This document shows, piece after piece, positions 1-10,476 of a DNA stretch of 64,000 bases. Made by a program: the position numbers and the translations under genes. How positions within the stretch are numbered: position 1 is the stretch's first letter; the number at the start of each line of letters is the position of its first letter. The notes under the pieces are model-generated. The model ran no database searches, was not told the origin of the DNA, and saw only the letters and a program-made list of their open reading frames with translations. The stretch is from Zopfochytrium polystomum. Lineage: Eukaryota > Chytridiomycota > Chytridiomycetes > Chytridiales > Chytridiaceae. The stretch spans positions 1-64,000 of the forward strand of contig JAIVFJ010000251.1 of assembly GCA_025765615.1 (NCBI GenBank), read 5' to 3'.

Positions 1-82
1 CACTCTGGCCCATCAATGTTAGTAAGAGGCAGGTAAAAATAGTTCAGGGCTCACCCCTGAAAAGATTGCACAAACTTTTGAC

Positions 83-391
83 TTATTCTGTTGAATAGGA
101 ATCTCCTGATACCTGATGAAAGTAACATTCTTCCACGCGTTTGGTATGTTTGTGATTGAACAGACTTCTCAAATGATTGACAAAATCTTTGATGTCAGCT
201 CCACAGGTCTTCGATAATTCAGGGAGCACATCGCTCAAACTACTTTAGAATAGGCACTCCAAGCAGCTAATTGGAAGTGGTTTTCCCCAAAGAGGAATAT
301 AAAGACCACCCGCACATAGTGTTCCTCTGAACAATACGCGAAATTGATTCTTGGGAACACAATTGATAACAACAAAGCCTTGCTCCTGCAT
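83..391 (-). pseudogene. Unrecognised broken coding remnant
   Basis: Read on the minus strand from an ATG at 391, one frame runs to a stop at 83-85 and is interrupted only by a TAA at 245-247. The composition looks coding on both sides of the stop. The first part contains a hydrophobic stretch (GFVVINCVP) and a run rich in Gly, Leu and Pro; the second part is charged (SKTCGADIKDFVNHL). I do not recognise the family. It lies upstream of a repeat-rich block and is probably the decayed end of a gene or element that continues beyond the window start. The evidence is only frame continuity and composition. Confidence 0.3.
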
Positions 392-1227
392 CTCAGATGA
401 AAAATTATTGCATATTCAAGAAAGCTCAGTGAGAATATCTGACTTGATCATCCAAGTTGTTTGTCTCACCTCACCAAAAAAGATGTGCGCCACAATCGTC
501 ACTAATCAATTCAAGGAGGCGCACTAGCAATGTCATAAGTTTCCAGGTCTGACTCTTTAGGGCAAAGGACCAAGCGACGACCAGGCCAAGGGAAGAAGTT
601 TTTATTTTTATTTTTATTTTTTTTATTGTTCCAGCCACCAGAGGGGCTGGCAGGAAGAGAAAAAGCCATTAACAGTGAACTGTAATGGACTACGTCGAGG
701 TATCACCTCAGCAAACCCACCCCATGCACTACGGAATTACAGGGTCGTCAGGCATCTCTACCGCACATAAAGCCACAATGATCAAAGGAGAAGGAAAAAA
801 ATACAGAATCAAGAAAATAGAGAAGTAAATCAGAAGGAGGTCAGTGTAAGGGAGGAGAATGGCTGTGAAAAGTCAGATGGTTGGGATAAGTCAGATTAGG
901 CTACGGCCCATGTCAAGATTGAGAAGGGCAACAGTGGGCTCAGTGAACGTCAGGGGGCTCAGCAGGAGATGGGTGACGAGTGACTCTTGCTTGTTGGAAT
1001 GAGGAAAGTTGTATTGTGTGGTGAAGCCAGATAATGCCTGCAACAAGTTTTACGTGGCTGAGGTAGTGGTCAATCCATCTGGAAGAAGCCTTGGTGCACA
1101 AAGCCAGATGCCTGGGCAAGTGTCAGTGGAGTGCCGGTGACTACACGTGGTGCAGCGAGGTTGAGAGGGTTGTGAAGAGCTGTTACAAGTTCTGTGGGAT
1201 GATGGAGTGGGAGGGAGGGAAGAGTTG
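392..1227. other. Stretch without recognisable gene
   Basis: No supported coding region or named repeat was seen. A T-rich tract at about 600-635 is the only simple-sequence feature. Confidence 0.5.
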
Positions 1228-1800
1228 ATGTGAGATTCCTAATCGCACTGATCATGGTCTTAGCCGGGGTCTCCCTAAAAGCTCTTCCCCAGTTATGACT
1301 ATGTCATTATATTGGCTTCTTATATTTATTTTTATCTTTTTTACCATTCATCACATCCCTCACAGGCTCTAGTGTTCATCAATATAAAAGAGCATCCTGT
1401 GTTCCTTGTGCTGAATATCCTAAGCACAAGGGGCACACCCCTAATTCATCCTATTCATTCTTATTTTACTCATTTTCCTTTTTCTCTCATTTTCCCACCT
1501 TTCAATCCACTCTCCCTGCACTGATGTGGCCTCAGGGCCTCAAATTATGTTCGCCCCAAAATTTGGAGGCAGGAGAGACACTGGGTGGAGGGGGGGGTGT
1601 GGCTGCAAGAGTGATTCATCCTTCCAAATTGTTCTTTCTTTCATTTTCTCCTTTTGTTATGTCTTTTCCCTTTTCCTCTTTTCTTTCTTTCCTCCTTCTT
1701 TACTTCTTTCTCTCCTCCCCTCTCCTATAAATACTCCCTCTCTCTCCTCTTTTGTTCTTTTTCTATCTCTCTCTCTCAATAAATCCTACCTAGGTAACAA
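1228..1800 (+). repeat. Dispersed LTR-like repeat F, plus-strand copy
   Basis: This segment is recognisably the same sequence as the reverse complement of about 54870-55430. Shared landmarks in the same order are a GAGATTCCTAATC block, AAAGCTCTTCC, a CTGTGTTCC..GTGCTGAAT block, AAGCACAAGGGGCACACCC, a G-rich block next to GAGAGACACTGGGTGGAGG, long pyrimidine tracts and a CCTATAAATA/CCATAAATA TATA-like box (about 1723-1732). The copies differ by many substitutions and indels. The TATA box and dispersed nature suggest a solo LTR, but I could not define terminal TG/CA or a target duplication. Confidence 0.5.
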
Positions 1801-1992
1801 CCAACCAATCCTTTTCTTTCCTCTTTGGTGTTTTTCCCCAGGCAAGTGCTACCAGACCAAGCTAGTAGAGGTATGATTTCCCCAGGCCAGTGTGTTGTAT
1901 GCCAAGCTGGGGTGAGGTTTCCTTCCCTTTCCTTTCTCTTCCTTCCCCTACCTGGTTGGTTCTCATATTGAGCTCTGTCTCTGTGATACTGG

Positions 1993-2401
1993 TGTAAACA
2001 GTCTACTCTGAGTGAGTGAGTGGAAGGAGTGAATGAAGTGGAGATGTGTGTTTGTGCGTGGTCCTTCTCCCCAAGAGAGAAAGAGAAAAAACTCTGTTAT
2101 GAATAATTTATACACCATGATGATTTGCATGGCGTAATAGTAGCAAGGCAAGTGTGACTGGCACAGGGTAAAAACCTCTCCTATATTATCTGCTTGAGCA
2201 GAGGAGGAGGAAAACTGTTAACACCAGGTTTCCATTCCACTTAATACTTGGAGAATTTGTCAACAGCACAAGCCAGCACCCAGGCCTGCATTGGCAGTGG
2301 CTTGCTCTCCGATGGGCATCGTGAGAACAATAACTGACAGTCACAATAGGTTCGAGTCTGTCTTGTGCCTCTTGCTGCTAACCAGTCAGTTCCACCTAAC
2401 A
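1993..2401 (-). mobile_element. LTR of copia family B (3' LTR of minus-strand element)
   Basis: A 409 bp LTR. On the minus strand it begins TGTTAGGTGG and ends GACTGTTTACA, matching the 411 bp LTR at 41627-42037. It is directly followed, on the internal side, by a C-run (2402-2409) that is the polypurine tract read on the minus strand. It is therefore the 3' LTR of the element whose pol remnant occupies 2402-4009. The 5' half of that element is missing. Confidence 0.85.
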
Positions 2402-4009
2402 CCCCCCCACACAATGGCCATGGGTGTAGCACCTGTTACGCAAAGCGTGCATAAGCGTCTGAGGCTTCGACTGAAAGGGTGTTTGAAAGCTTGGAGTGGG
2501 TTGGAGGCCAAGTAGTGAGGTCAGTCGCTGATGCTGAGACGTCGAGGGTGGTTTTGTGAGAATGTCTCCGATCTGGTCGCTGGTTGGTACGTAGCGTACA
2601 GTGATCTCTCCAGTGGCTACGCCTTGTCAGAGGAAATGAGCATATATGTCAATGTGTTTTGTGCGAGCATGTGTGAGAGGGTTGAGCACTAGTGCAGTTG
2701 CAGATTGATTGTTTTCAATGATTGGTAGTGGCTGCTGTGTGGGGAGTTGCAACCCCGATAATACAGCAAAGAGCCATTGTACTTCTTGGAAGGCTTGAGA
2801 AAGTGAGTAGTATTCTGCTTCCGTGGAGAATAGCGATACTCGATGTTGTTTGTGTGAGACCCAAGAGACAGTGGCGCCCATGAGGAAGAACACATATCCA
2901 GTGCGCGATGTGCAGTCTCCAGGTTCACCCCCATAGGATGCGTCAGCCTGTGCAGCTGGTTCAAGGGTGTTGTTTGTGAAGAGCCGTAGCAGCTTGTGGT
3001 TTTGCCTGTTGAATAATCCATAGTCCCAGGTGCCCCAGAGGTAACGAAGCAGGCGGCAGAGTGCATTGCAATGGCACTGGCGTGGCTTCAGTTGGAACTG
3101 GGAGAGCACATTTATTGCAAATGCGATATCTGGTCGAGTTTGTGTTGTGAGGTATTGAATTTTCATGAGTGTGGATTGATACCAGCTTGAGTCACTCTTG
3201 CTGAGTTTGATTGACATTTTGTCGTGCATACAGGTGATAGACATTGGAGTTGATGCGATACACAGGTCATCCCACATTTTCTCTTCAGTGAGAATTGTCC
3301 TGGTGTATTCATCTAGGCCCGTCCAAATGCCTTTGGCATTGTACTTGAGGTGGATGAGAATCACTTGGCTGACAGTGGTTTCCTCAAGAGACATGCTGTA
3401 CTCAGCGCAAAAAGCATCCTCAATTCTTGCGACAAGAGCTGGGGTGTTGGCCATAACATTAATGTCGTCGACAAAAACAAAGATGATTTCAAATGTTTGC
3501 TGCTGAGGGTCTAATTGAAAGAAGAGGCAGGGCTCGGCAAGAGATTGATTGAAGCTGAGTTTCTCGACAATGAAGTTGCGAAGGGTCAGGAACCAGTTTT
3601 GTCCAGATTGATGGAGCCCATATGGAGGCTCTTGAGGAGTTTGCAGAATAGTTTCTTTCCATCTGGAGTGAATTGCTCATGGCCTTTTGGTGGATGCATG
3701 AAGATGACTTCTTTGATAAAAGCGTACAGGTAGGCTGTGTTGACATCCATTCTGTGGTACTCGAGGTCAAAAGCAAGGCTGATTGCAATGAGCAGTTGGA
3801 TGGCCTAGATCCGGACCACAGGAGAACAGGTGTCTGTGTAGTCAATGCCTTTGCGTTGGGTGTTTCTACATGCAACAAGAAGGGCTTTCCATCGCTTCAG
3901 CCAGCCAAAAAGGTCGAGCTTGTAGGCAAAAACCCATTTGCAGAACATTGCATGTTCGCCAGGAGGAAGAACTGCCCATTCCCAGACCTTGTGCTCGTCA
4001 ATGAGAGAG
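2402..4009 (-). pseudogene. Copia family B pol fragment (RT-RNase H), 5' truncated
   Basis: Minus-strand Ty1/copia pol remnant. The longest open part (2627-3454) encodes the end of reverse transcriptase and RNase H. It contains TRPDIAFAINVLSQF (RT thumb/connection signature), an ADASYGG RNase H motif, STEAEYYSLSQAFQEVQW and the terminal ARTKHIDI motif. Just upstream (about 3455-3480) lies FVFVDDIN, the RT active site in the form FVDD rather than YVDD. The N-terminal RT region (3489-4009) is in shifted frames. The element is cut at 4009/4010, where a family A LTR begins. The same protein is found in shorter form at 43263-44430. It is non-functional because of frameshifts and loss of gag, protease and integrase. 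Confidence 0.85.
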
Positions 4010-4240
4010 TGTGAAAGAATTCTCTATGTTGGCTGATTGATCGATTGGGCTGCTGTGGTGTACACTACTGAAGGTGGTGGTGGTGGGACGTTGATATTGG
4101 CTTCTGTCAGTCTTGTGTTTGTCTTTATACAAAACTGTTACAAGGACCATCACTTGCAAAATGCTGCAAGTCATCCTTGCAGAGCAGTATCAGGTCAAAG
4201 CTCCTGCACACTGCTTACACCAAAAGACCCAAAACTAACA
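4010..4240 (-). mobile_element. LTR of copia family A
   Basis: On the minus strand it starts TGTTAGTTTTGGG and ends CTTTCACA, so it has TG..CA termini. Copies occur at 21534-21774 (mirror), 27541-27776 and 28738-28989, and a diverged form at 6949-7208. It abuts the broken family B element with no visible target duplication (GAGAG on the left only). Confidence 0.75.
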
Positions 4241-6640
4241 CTAACATACAACACACCAGCAGGCAGTGATTGCGATGAACAACAGAGTCAGCAGTTTGCA
4301 AATGAACAGCAGTTATGGGAAGAGAGTTACAACTCACAGTTTGGCGGCCAAAGTGACGACAACCACCAACAGGATTTTTGAATGGCCAGGGAGTGATCTG
4401 GGCATTTGCAGTCAACATTCCACCTCCTGTTACTTCCTTTCCTCTCCTTATTGATAACAGTTGCAATGTTACTACTCTTCGTGATTCCTCCTTCTTTATC
4501 CCATCAACCTTCAACAACCAAAAATCCAGCATGCAAATCGCAAAGGAAGGCCCAGTTCTCAACTGCGAGGGCTCAGGCGTTGCAGGAATTCCTCTTGCAA
4601 ACAACATCACTCTCATTATTGAAGGCGCCAGTCAACCTTATTGCCGACAGGGACCTCCAGCTATGCGGTTACTATCACTTGGCACGAGACCTCCAACCAG
4701 GTGTTAATCACCGCAGCAGCTATGAAGAAGGTGAACCAGCAGTTCTTCAAATGATCCTTCAGCACAGCCACCAGTGGTTTCCAACTGCAGCAAACCCAAC
4801 CTTCAATTACAGCACTCAATTTCTCGCCCATTGCGCCAGCAGATATTACAACTTTTTCATGTCAGCAGAACCTGCAGACACACAGCATTTGTGCAGCATT
4901 TCTCAATAGCAAAACACTCGCCGACTGCACCAACGTCTAGAACACATTCTCTATTCTCGACTTCGCTCCATGAAGGAACGGCGAACCTGTGCTGACTTTC
5001 CAGACATAGACTTAGAACTGCTTGAGGATGAGTGTAAGGCCTGTATTATTGCAAAGCAGACATGTGCCCCTATTCCCCACACAGATCCTCTGGACAAGCT
5101 ACCTTTGGAACACTTGGCGTTTGACCTTATGGAGGTCAAACCCAAGTTCAGGGGGCAGTACGGCTTTGCCCTCATTGCCATTGACTATGTCAGCAATTAT
5201 ATCTGGTCAACCAACCTACGATGGAAGTCTGATGCTTTACCAGAAGCCATCAAAATTATTCAGCAACTCCAGACTGTGCGAGACGTTCACGTTAAGTCAG
5301 TTAGGTTTGATGGGGTGAACTGAAGTTGACTGCCTTTGAACACTTCTGTGCCTCTCGTGGAATACAGGTTGAAGTCAGTCCACCACACACACCAAAGCTC
5401 AACAGCAAAGCAGAACGGGCAGTTAGGACAGTCACGGATGTACCTTGTTCACTCCTTCAGCATGCTGGCTCACCTTGGTCTTGGTGGGGTTATGCTATTT
5501 GACATGCCATGGACATCATCAACACACTGCCAGTTCTCAGTCGTGGTTTGCTTTCACCGGTTGAAATGCTACTTGGCTTTCCTCCCTGCATCAGCCACTT
5601 TAGGGTTTTTGGCGCTGGTTGCCTCTACCATGTGACAGCCAAGGAACGCGGCAGCACACATCAGTACAAGAAACTGGCAGAACGATCACGACCAGCAATA
5701 TACATTGGCAATATAGGCCGATCCATTGCCCGGCTCATCGACATCAACACTGGTTGCGTTATCACACATCGCCTCAACGACCTCACTACCGCCGAAGACA
5801 GCTTTCCCAAACTCAACAAATCAGATGCTGATGATGACAGTTCAGAACTACAGCATCACCACACGCCCTTACTCTCAGCTGACGAACTTCAGGAAACCAA
5901 CACCAACATCAAGGCCCTCCTACGCGAAGCAAACGTACACATTGAACAGCTATCCTGAGCCAGAACCAACACCAGTTGCCCCAGTGGAATTGGTAAAAAG
6001 TGTCACCCCTCAGGTAAGCACAGCAAAAGTGAATCAGAAAACAATGCACAGCTCTGGTGTTGGAGGTATGATGGGTTGGATTCCGTGCTATTGCAATTAA
6101 CGTCATCTCCAGTGGGCCTTATTGGGAGCACTATAGGCATGACTGAGGGAGACCGGATTGGGGGGTAGACCGGCAATGTGAAGCAACCAAAGGCCCACGA
6201 CAACCACAGCCCAAGCTTGTAGGCTAGTGTGGCCCAGACGTGTCAGAGGAGGTGGAATCCTGAGCATGGAGCTCATTCTGTGAGGAGCGCCAACCAGGAG
6301 ACAGTTATTCTCCTGATGTGCCCAGGCGAGACGTGGGGGGTAGTGTTGCAGTCTCAGAACTAGGACGAGAACTAGAGGCCATCTCACAACAGCACACAGC
6401 ACTTATGCTCCCGTCCCCGACTCCTATTCCAATCTATACTGACAACCAAAGGCGTTATCAATTTGAGCTCAAGCGATCTCTACACTAATAGGTGAAAACA
6501 TATTCTGGTTAAGTATCACTATATCCAGGAACTGGTTGACTGACAAGTGATTCGACTGGAATGGATTCCTGGTGGCGAGCAACCAGCAGATTATCTTACA
6601 AAATCATTACCAGCTGCTTTAGGTGCTTATCATCTTAGTC
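4241..6640 (+). pseudogene. Copia family A pol fragment (protease, integrase, RNase H tail)
   Basis: Plus-strand remnant. It begins with the Gln-rich gag tail, then the aspartic protease segment (LIDNSCNVTTL, about 4450-4485), then integrase. The integrase part shows the C..C zinc-finger end (CKACIIAKQ) and the core FDLMEVKPKFRGQYGFALIAIDY. It has VRFDG with a frameshift near 5314, then the downstream RPAIYIGNIGRSIARLIDI block (about 5690-5755). After the linker ending VTPQ, an intron donor (6014) is followed by intron sequence to about 6357. The sequence then jumps straight into the RNase H/C-terminal tail (LREAIS-type end, 6358-6640), so the reverse transcriptase core is deleted. The polypurine tract and LTR follow at about 6940-6949. 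Confidence 0.8.
6014..6357 (+). other. Truncated copy of the copia A intron
   Basis: Begins GTAAGC directly after codons for VTPQ, in phase 0. It shares about 270 bp with the intron at 12248-12778, including a GAATCAG..AAC block, TGCAATTAACG(T/C)CATCTCCAG and GGGCCTTA. The 3' end is lost by the deletion that also removed the reverse transcriptase. Confidence 0.6.
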
Positions 6641-6948
6641 ATATTGGTCTTTGTTTGGTGCCTTAGTTTCTGTCCCCTTTCTTTATTTGTGTTGCATTCT
6701 CTTTCTCCTTTCTCTTTCTTGCCCTTCTTCTTCTGCATTGCTTCCTATATTCCTGCATCCATGTTTCTTTGCTCTCCATCTACATATTTCATATGGGCAT
6801 TCTTTTCTTATTGTTCTGCCACCTGGTGGCCAGTCATACCTGTTTATTGCTTTTCCTTAGCCAGTGTATGGTTTCCTCATGTTGCCTATGGAGTAAGGTT
6901 TTCTCCGTGCTTGCCCTTTTGCTCCTGCCCACAGCTTAGGGGGGGGAG

Positions 6949-7208
6949 TGTTAGATTTTGGGTTTTTGCAGTAAGCAGTGTGCAGGAGCAACAACACCTC
7001 ACACTCTGGTGCATGGGAGCACCAACTGTGATGAGGATTTGGTGCATTTTTTGTCACCTGGTCTTTGTCACAATTTTGTATAAAGCCAAACAGCATACAT
7101 TGTACAACAGTCTCCCATCTCAGCTTCACCATCACAAGAGAGTAGTCCACCAGAGTAGTTCACCACCATCCACAAACAGCAGCTGTCACTTCTTTCATAC
7201 AAAATTGT
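6949..7208 (+). mobile_element. Diverged LTR of copia family A
   Basis: Starts TGTTAGATTTTGGG immediately after a polypurine tract (TTAGGGGGGGGAG, 6936-6948). It shares with the other A LTRs the GTAAGCAGTGTGCAGGAGC block and a tail TTTCATACAAAA. It is followed by CCCATCCCAATCA, the same sequence that follows the LTR at 28738-28989, so this is probably the conserved start of the internal region. The exact 3' edge (7208 or up to 7219) is uncertain. Confidence 0.75.
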
Positions 7209-8101
7209 GACCCATCCCAATCATTTGGAGTAGAGATCAGTGGAGAATAAGGAGAACGAGCGGGGGGTGTGCAGAACGCAAACAAACAGTGCCACTCACC
7301 ACCACACATCACCAGCATCACTACCTGCAGAACCAACACCTTCAATTTTTGTCCCTCACGCCTCCACCGCCGCCCACACCACTTTTAGCAGTGGAGAAGA
7401 CGTTTTGACGGTCATTTATCGTAGCAGAAGCGTCGTTTGACGAGTAGAATCAATCATTCACAGCATCAGGCACATTGGAAATTGCAAAAATCGACTGAAA
7501 CCCAGCTCCCAAGTCTGCCAACTTCCTTCAATTGCGTTGGGAATCGCTTACCACCACAGGAAAGAACTACTTCCACTCTATCTATCCACCAAATGTCGTG
7601 ATCCTCGACTGGTTCCTTGCAGAATAACAGCTGTCCGAGTTTTTGCTGTCCCATTAGCGCCAAATTCGTCAAAAATTCGTTACTTGGAGCTTCCCACCAA
7701 CACAACTCAGCCAAAACTCCACCAATTCACTTCAAACCAATTTTCCTGCATTCTAAAGCTTCGGATCTACGTGGGGCAACTCAGTGATTCTCTAAATTCG
7801 CCCTTGACCTCGTGGGATATTGAGTTGCAAGCTGCAGCTGCATTTTGGCCCACTCATTTTCGCTCCACAATCGTGACAAGTCTGCTTTTCTCAACACCAA
7901 CTCATCACCAGCGTACCCCATTGAGAAAATAGTCTACTAACACTTACAACTCCACCCACAAGCGTCGTACTGCATTTGTTTACGGCTTATTCTTACATTA
8001 CCTGCTCAAGAAGTCTCAGAATCTGCCACCAAATTAGGGAAATCACTGCCTTTCAAATTTCTATTCTACTGCAAAGCTCTCACACATTTTCCCTCCCAAG
8101 C
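7209..8101 (+). other. Copia A 5' leader, no gene
   Basis: Untranslated leader between the LTR and gag. The frames here are short and have no family signature. The first bases resemble the leader fragment at 28188-28737 on the other strand. Confidence 0.55.
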
Positions 8102-9370
8102 ATGAGCGAGCATGATCAAATCAAGTATGCCTCCCGTGCATTCCCCATTCTTAAAGGCGCAGCAAATTTTGGAGATTGGTTGGACGACCTAATTTCAGAA
8201 CTATCCAACAAAAGCAATGGTCTCTGCCACTGTGTCGACCCAGACCGAATTAATGTATTACGCAACAATCAAGTGGACCCCAATGATCCTAATGTCAGCC
8301 CAACATGCAGAGTACGCAGGGGCCCAACCACAGCGAGCATTATGCGTTTGCACGAGACGGGCGTGAGCTGGTCAAATGGTTCCCAGGGACAGAAGATCAG
8401 AACGCATACTGTATCCTTCTCATTCGACGACATGTTGAACCAGAGCTCCTACCACAGTTCCCCCGACGAGGGCAGATTTTTGCCTACACACTGCTTGGAG
8501 AAATCGCGATTGCATGTCGAACAACAGATCAAGGATTAGCAAAGGAAATTATTGATGATTTCGAACGTATAAAAATGGAACCTGCAGAATCATCGGAGTC
8601 ATTTGCAATGCGCTTCATTACGGCTTTCCACAAAGTCGAAAGTTTTGCAGAAAGTTCATCAGTGGAAATCGGCAGTCACATCACACCATTTTCCAAAGTT
8701 GTGCGAGTCTTCGTATCTGCCCTAAACAACACGCTAATCGATATGGGCGTTGCCAATACGTTCATGTTTGCAGGGAATCCTATTACTTCTGTTTCATCAT
8801 TGACTAAACTAATCACCTTATTTAAATCTACCGCCTGCCAAAATACATGTGATGAGAGGCGGGATCGACTTGCAGCACAACAGGAGTGGGATCAGACCAC
8901 AGCCATTCCAGAAGTCACTACACCAACAGCAAATGTAATTATTCGGCCAAAAGTACATTATAGTCAACTCCGTGGTTGTGGCAGTTATCATAAACCTCAG
9001 CAGTACCAGCCATATCCTAATATCCGCCCAACAACTTTGCAGTACCAAATCCCTCAGTCCGACCGACTGTATAACTGACGACTGACTGTCCAACTGCAAC
9101 TGCCCGACTGACGACCGACTGCCAGACTGACAACCGACTGCCCGCCAACAGTACACACCGCGCCCATATGGTAGTTTTGGCCGAAGCCGAGGAACATGGT
9201 GAGGACAAAGTTCACGTGGAACAGCAACTGGTGGTACAGCAAATGGTGGTACAGCAATCGGACGTAGCTCTGGGGGGAGTTGGTACCCTGCACAGCAACA
9301 GTCTTTTGGAGTCCAATGTCATGCATGTGGAGGCTATGGTCATGTTGCTCGACAGTGTGCCAACACATTT
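8102..9370 (+). pseudogene. Copia family A gag, frameshifted
   Basis: Gag polyprotein, the structural shell protein of the retrotransposon particle. The start MSEHDQIKYASRAFP is at 8102. The frame shifts between about 8305 and 8345, after which the capsid-like region continues to 9078. This region has the all-helical UBN2-type pattern, e.g. IAIACRTTDQGLAKEIIDDF and ESFAMRFITAFHKVESF. A second shift leads to a Gly/Ser/Arg-rich segment and a CCHC zinc knuckle, CHACGGYGHVARQC, at about 9321-9363. The frame is cut two codons later by insertion of LTR D at 9371. The continuation of gag survives elsewhere as two pieces: 15020-15159 on the minus strand and 10477 onward on the plus strand. Confidence 0.8.
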
Positions 9371-10471
9371 TGATGAAATCCCACCCAGGACTGGAGGGAC
9401 TTGGTGTGTGTGGGGATGAAGAGAGAGAGAGAGAGAGCAGTGATGATGGAAAAGGGAGGAGAATGAGAGGATGGAGAGAGGAGAGAGGAGAGAGGAGTGA
9501 GTGGACAGAGAGGAAAGAGAGAGAGCAAATGGAGGAAGAGAGATTGGCTTGTTTTGCACTGGATTCTGTCAAAGCAGCAAGGAGGGGGTTGGATTCCTTG
9601 TTTGAACTCTGTGAGAGGTTGCTGCTTTTATACTCCTGCAGGTTGGAGCCATCAGAAAACAGAGGGAGCCGTGGGCTGCACAGAGCAGGCCACAGAAATG
9701 AGATAAAGCAGGCTGAGCACCAATCCCCAGCCTGGGCAAAGTACCCATTCAGGGCTGAGTACCACCCAGGGCTGGGCATCACCCAGGGCTGAGTACCATC
9801 CTGGGCTGAGCACCACCCAGGGCTAAGTACCAGCCTGGGCTGAGTACCACCAGGAACCAATTTACAGCTTGTTTGAGAAACAGTTTCTTGTAAATTGGTT
9901 TGGATGTTTCCAAATTAGGAAGCTTGTTTGGGAAACAAGCCGCTTTTTTTCCTTGTTTTTAGAAATCCAATGATTGGTGCAATCTCTGGTGAGCTCAGTT
10001 TTTATCTCACTTTTTGAAATGCAGTGACTGGTGCAATCCCTGATTCCTAAATGCCTGTTGCATTGCTCAGATTGCACAGCACACCAGGAAAGCTGGAATT
10101 CCGATGCAGAGAGCGGAATTCCAGATCAGGAAGCGGAATTCCGATGCAGAGAGCGGAATTCCGGAGCATTGGGCAGTGGTACACTGCTTCTGCATGCTTG
10201 CTGTGCTGTGTTACATGTGCAGAGTGCGTTGTTTGAGCGTTTTTGTGCATGTTTTAATTGCATTGTTCCTACCGGTAGGATGAACAAAGCTAGAACAACA
10301 GCCGCCTTTGCCTATCTCTTTATATTGAGAACAGATTAGCCCTTCCGAGCGCCCCATTCAAGTATTGAATCTACTGAGCCCTTCAAACACCACATCCAAT
10401 GTGATTGGACGGAGTACTCAAAGGGATCATCAGTAACGGGCGTAGTGTACCCTGTGGGTCGAATCTCAACA
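9371..10471 (-). mobile_element. Solo LTR of family D, chimeric flanks
   Basis: A 1101 bp LTR. On the minus strand it begins TGTTGAGATTCG (at 10471) and ends GGGATTTCATCA (at 9371). The left flank is CATTT and the right flank GGGAT, so it lacks a matching target duplication. Each of these flanks matches a different D LTR in the other arm (see findings). It contains a degenerate minisatellite of GGGCTGAGTACCACC-like units (about 9705-9855) and a short array of 21 bp GGAATTCC-centred repeats (about 10095-10160). No open reading frame for a retroelement protein is inside. Confidence 0.8.
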
Positions 10472-10476
10472 GGGAT

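Larger units (their letters stand above)
4010..10471 (+). repeat. Left arm of giant inverted repeat
   Basis: The sequence 4010-10471 is repeated in reverse complement at 15160-21774. From about 4056 to 9371 the two arms keep an exact coordinate relation (left + right = 25774). Every open frame on either strand is translated identically in both, so I see no difference over more than 5 kb. Arm differences are a 9-10 bp indel near the outer end and changes inside the LTR D segment (1101 bp here, 1244 bp in the other arm). The arm holds LTR A, a copia pol fragment, a second LTR A, gag and LTR D. Confidence 0.9.

Noticed and set aside
10095..10160. Cloning-vector contamination suggested by repeated EcoRI sites
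   Set aside because: The sites recur as part of a 21 bp tandem unit within an LTR present in both arms, and no vector backbone is present.
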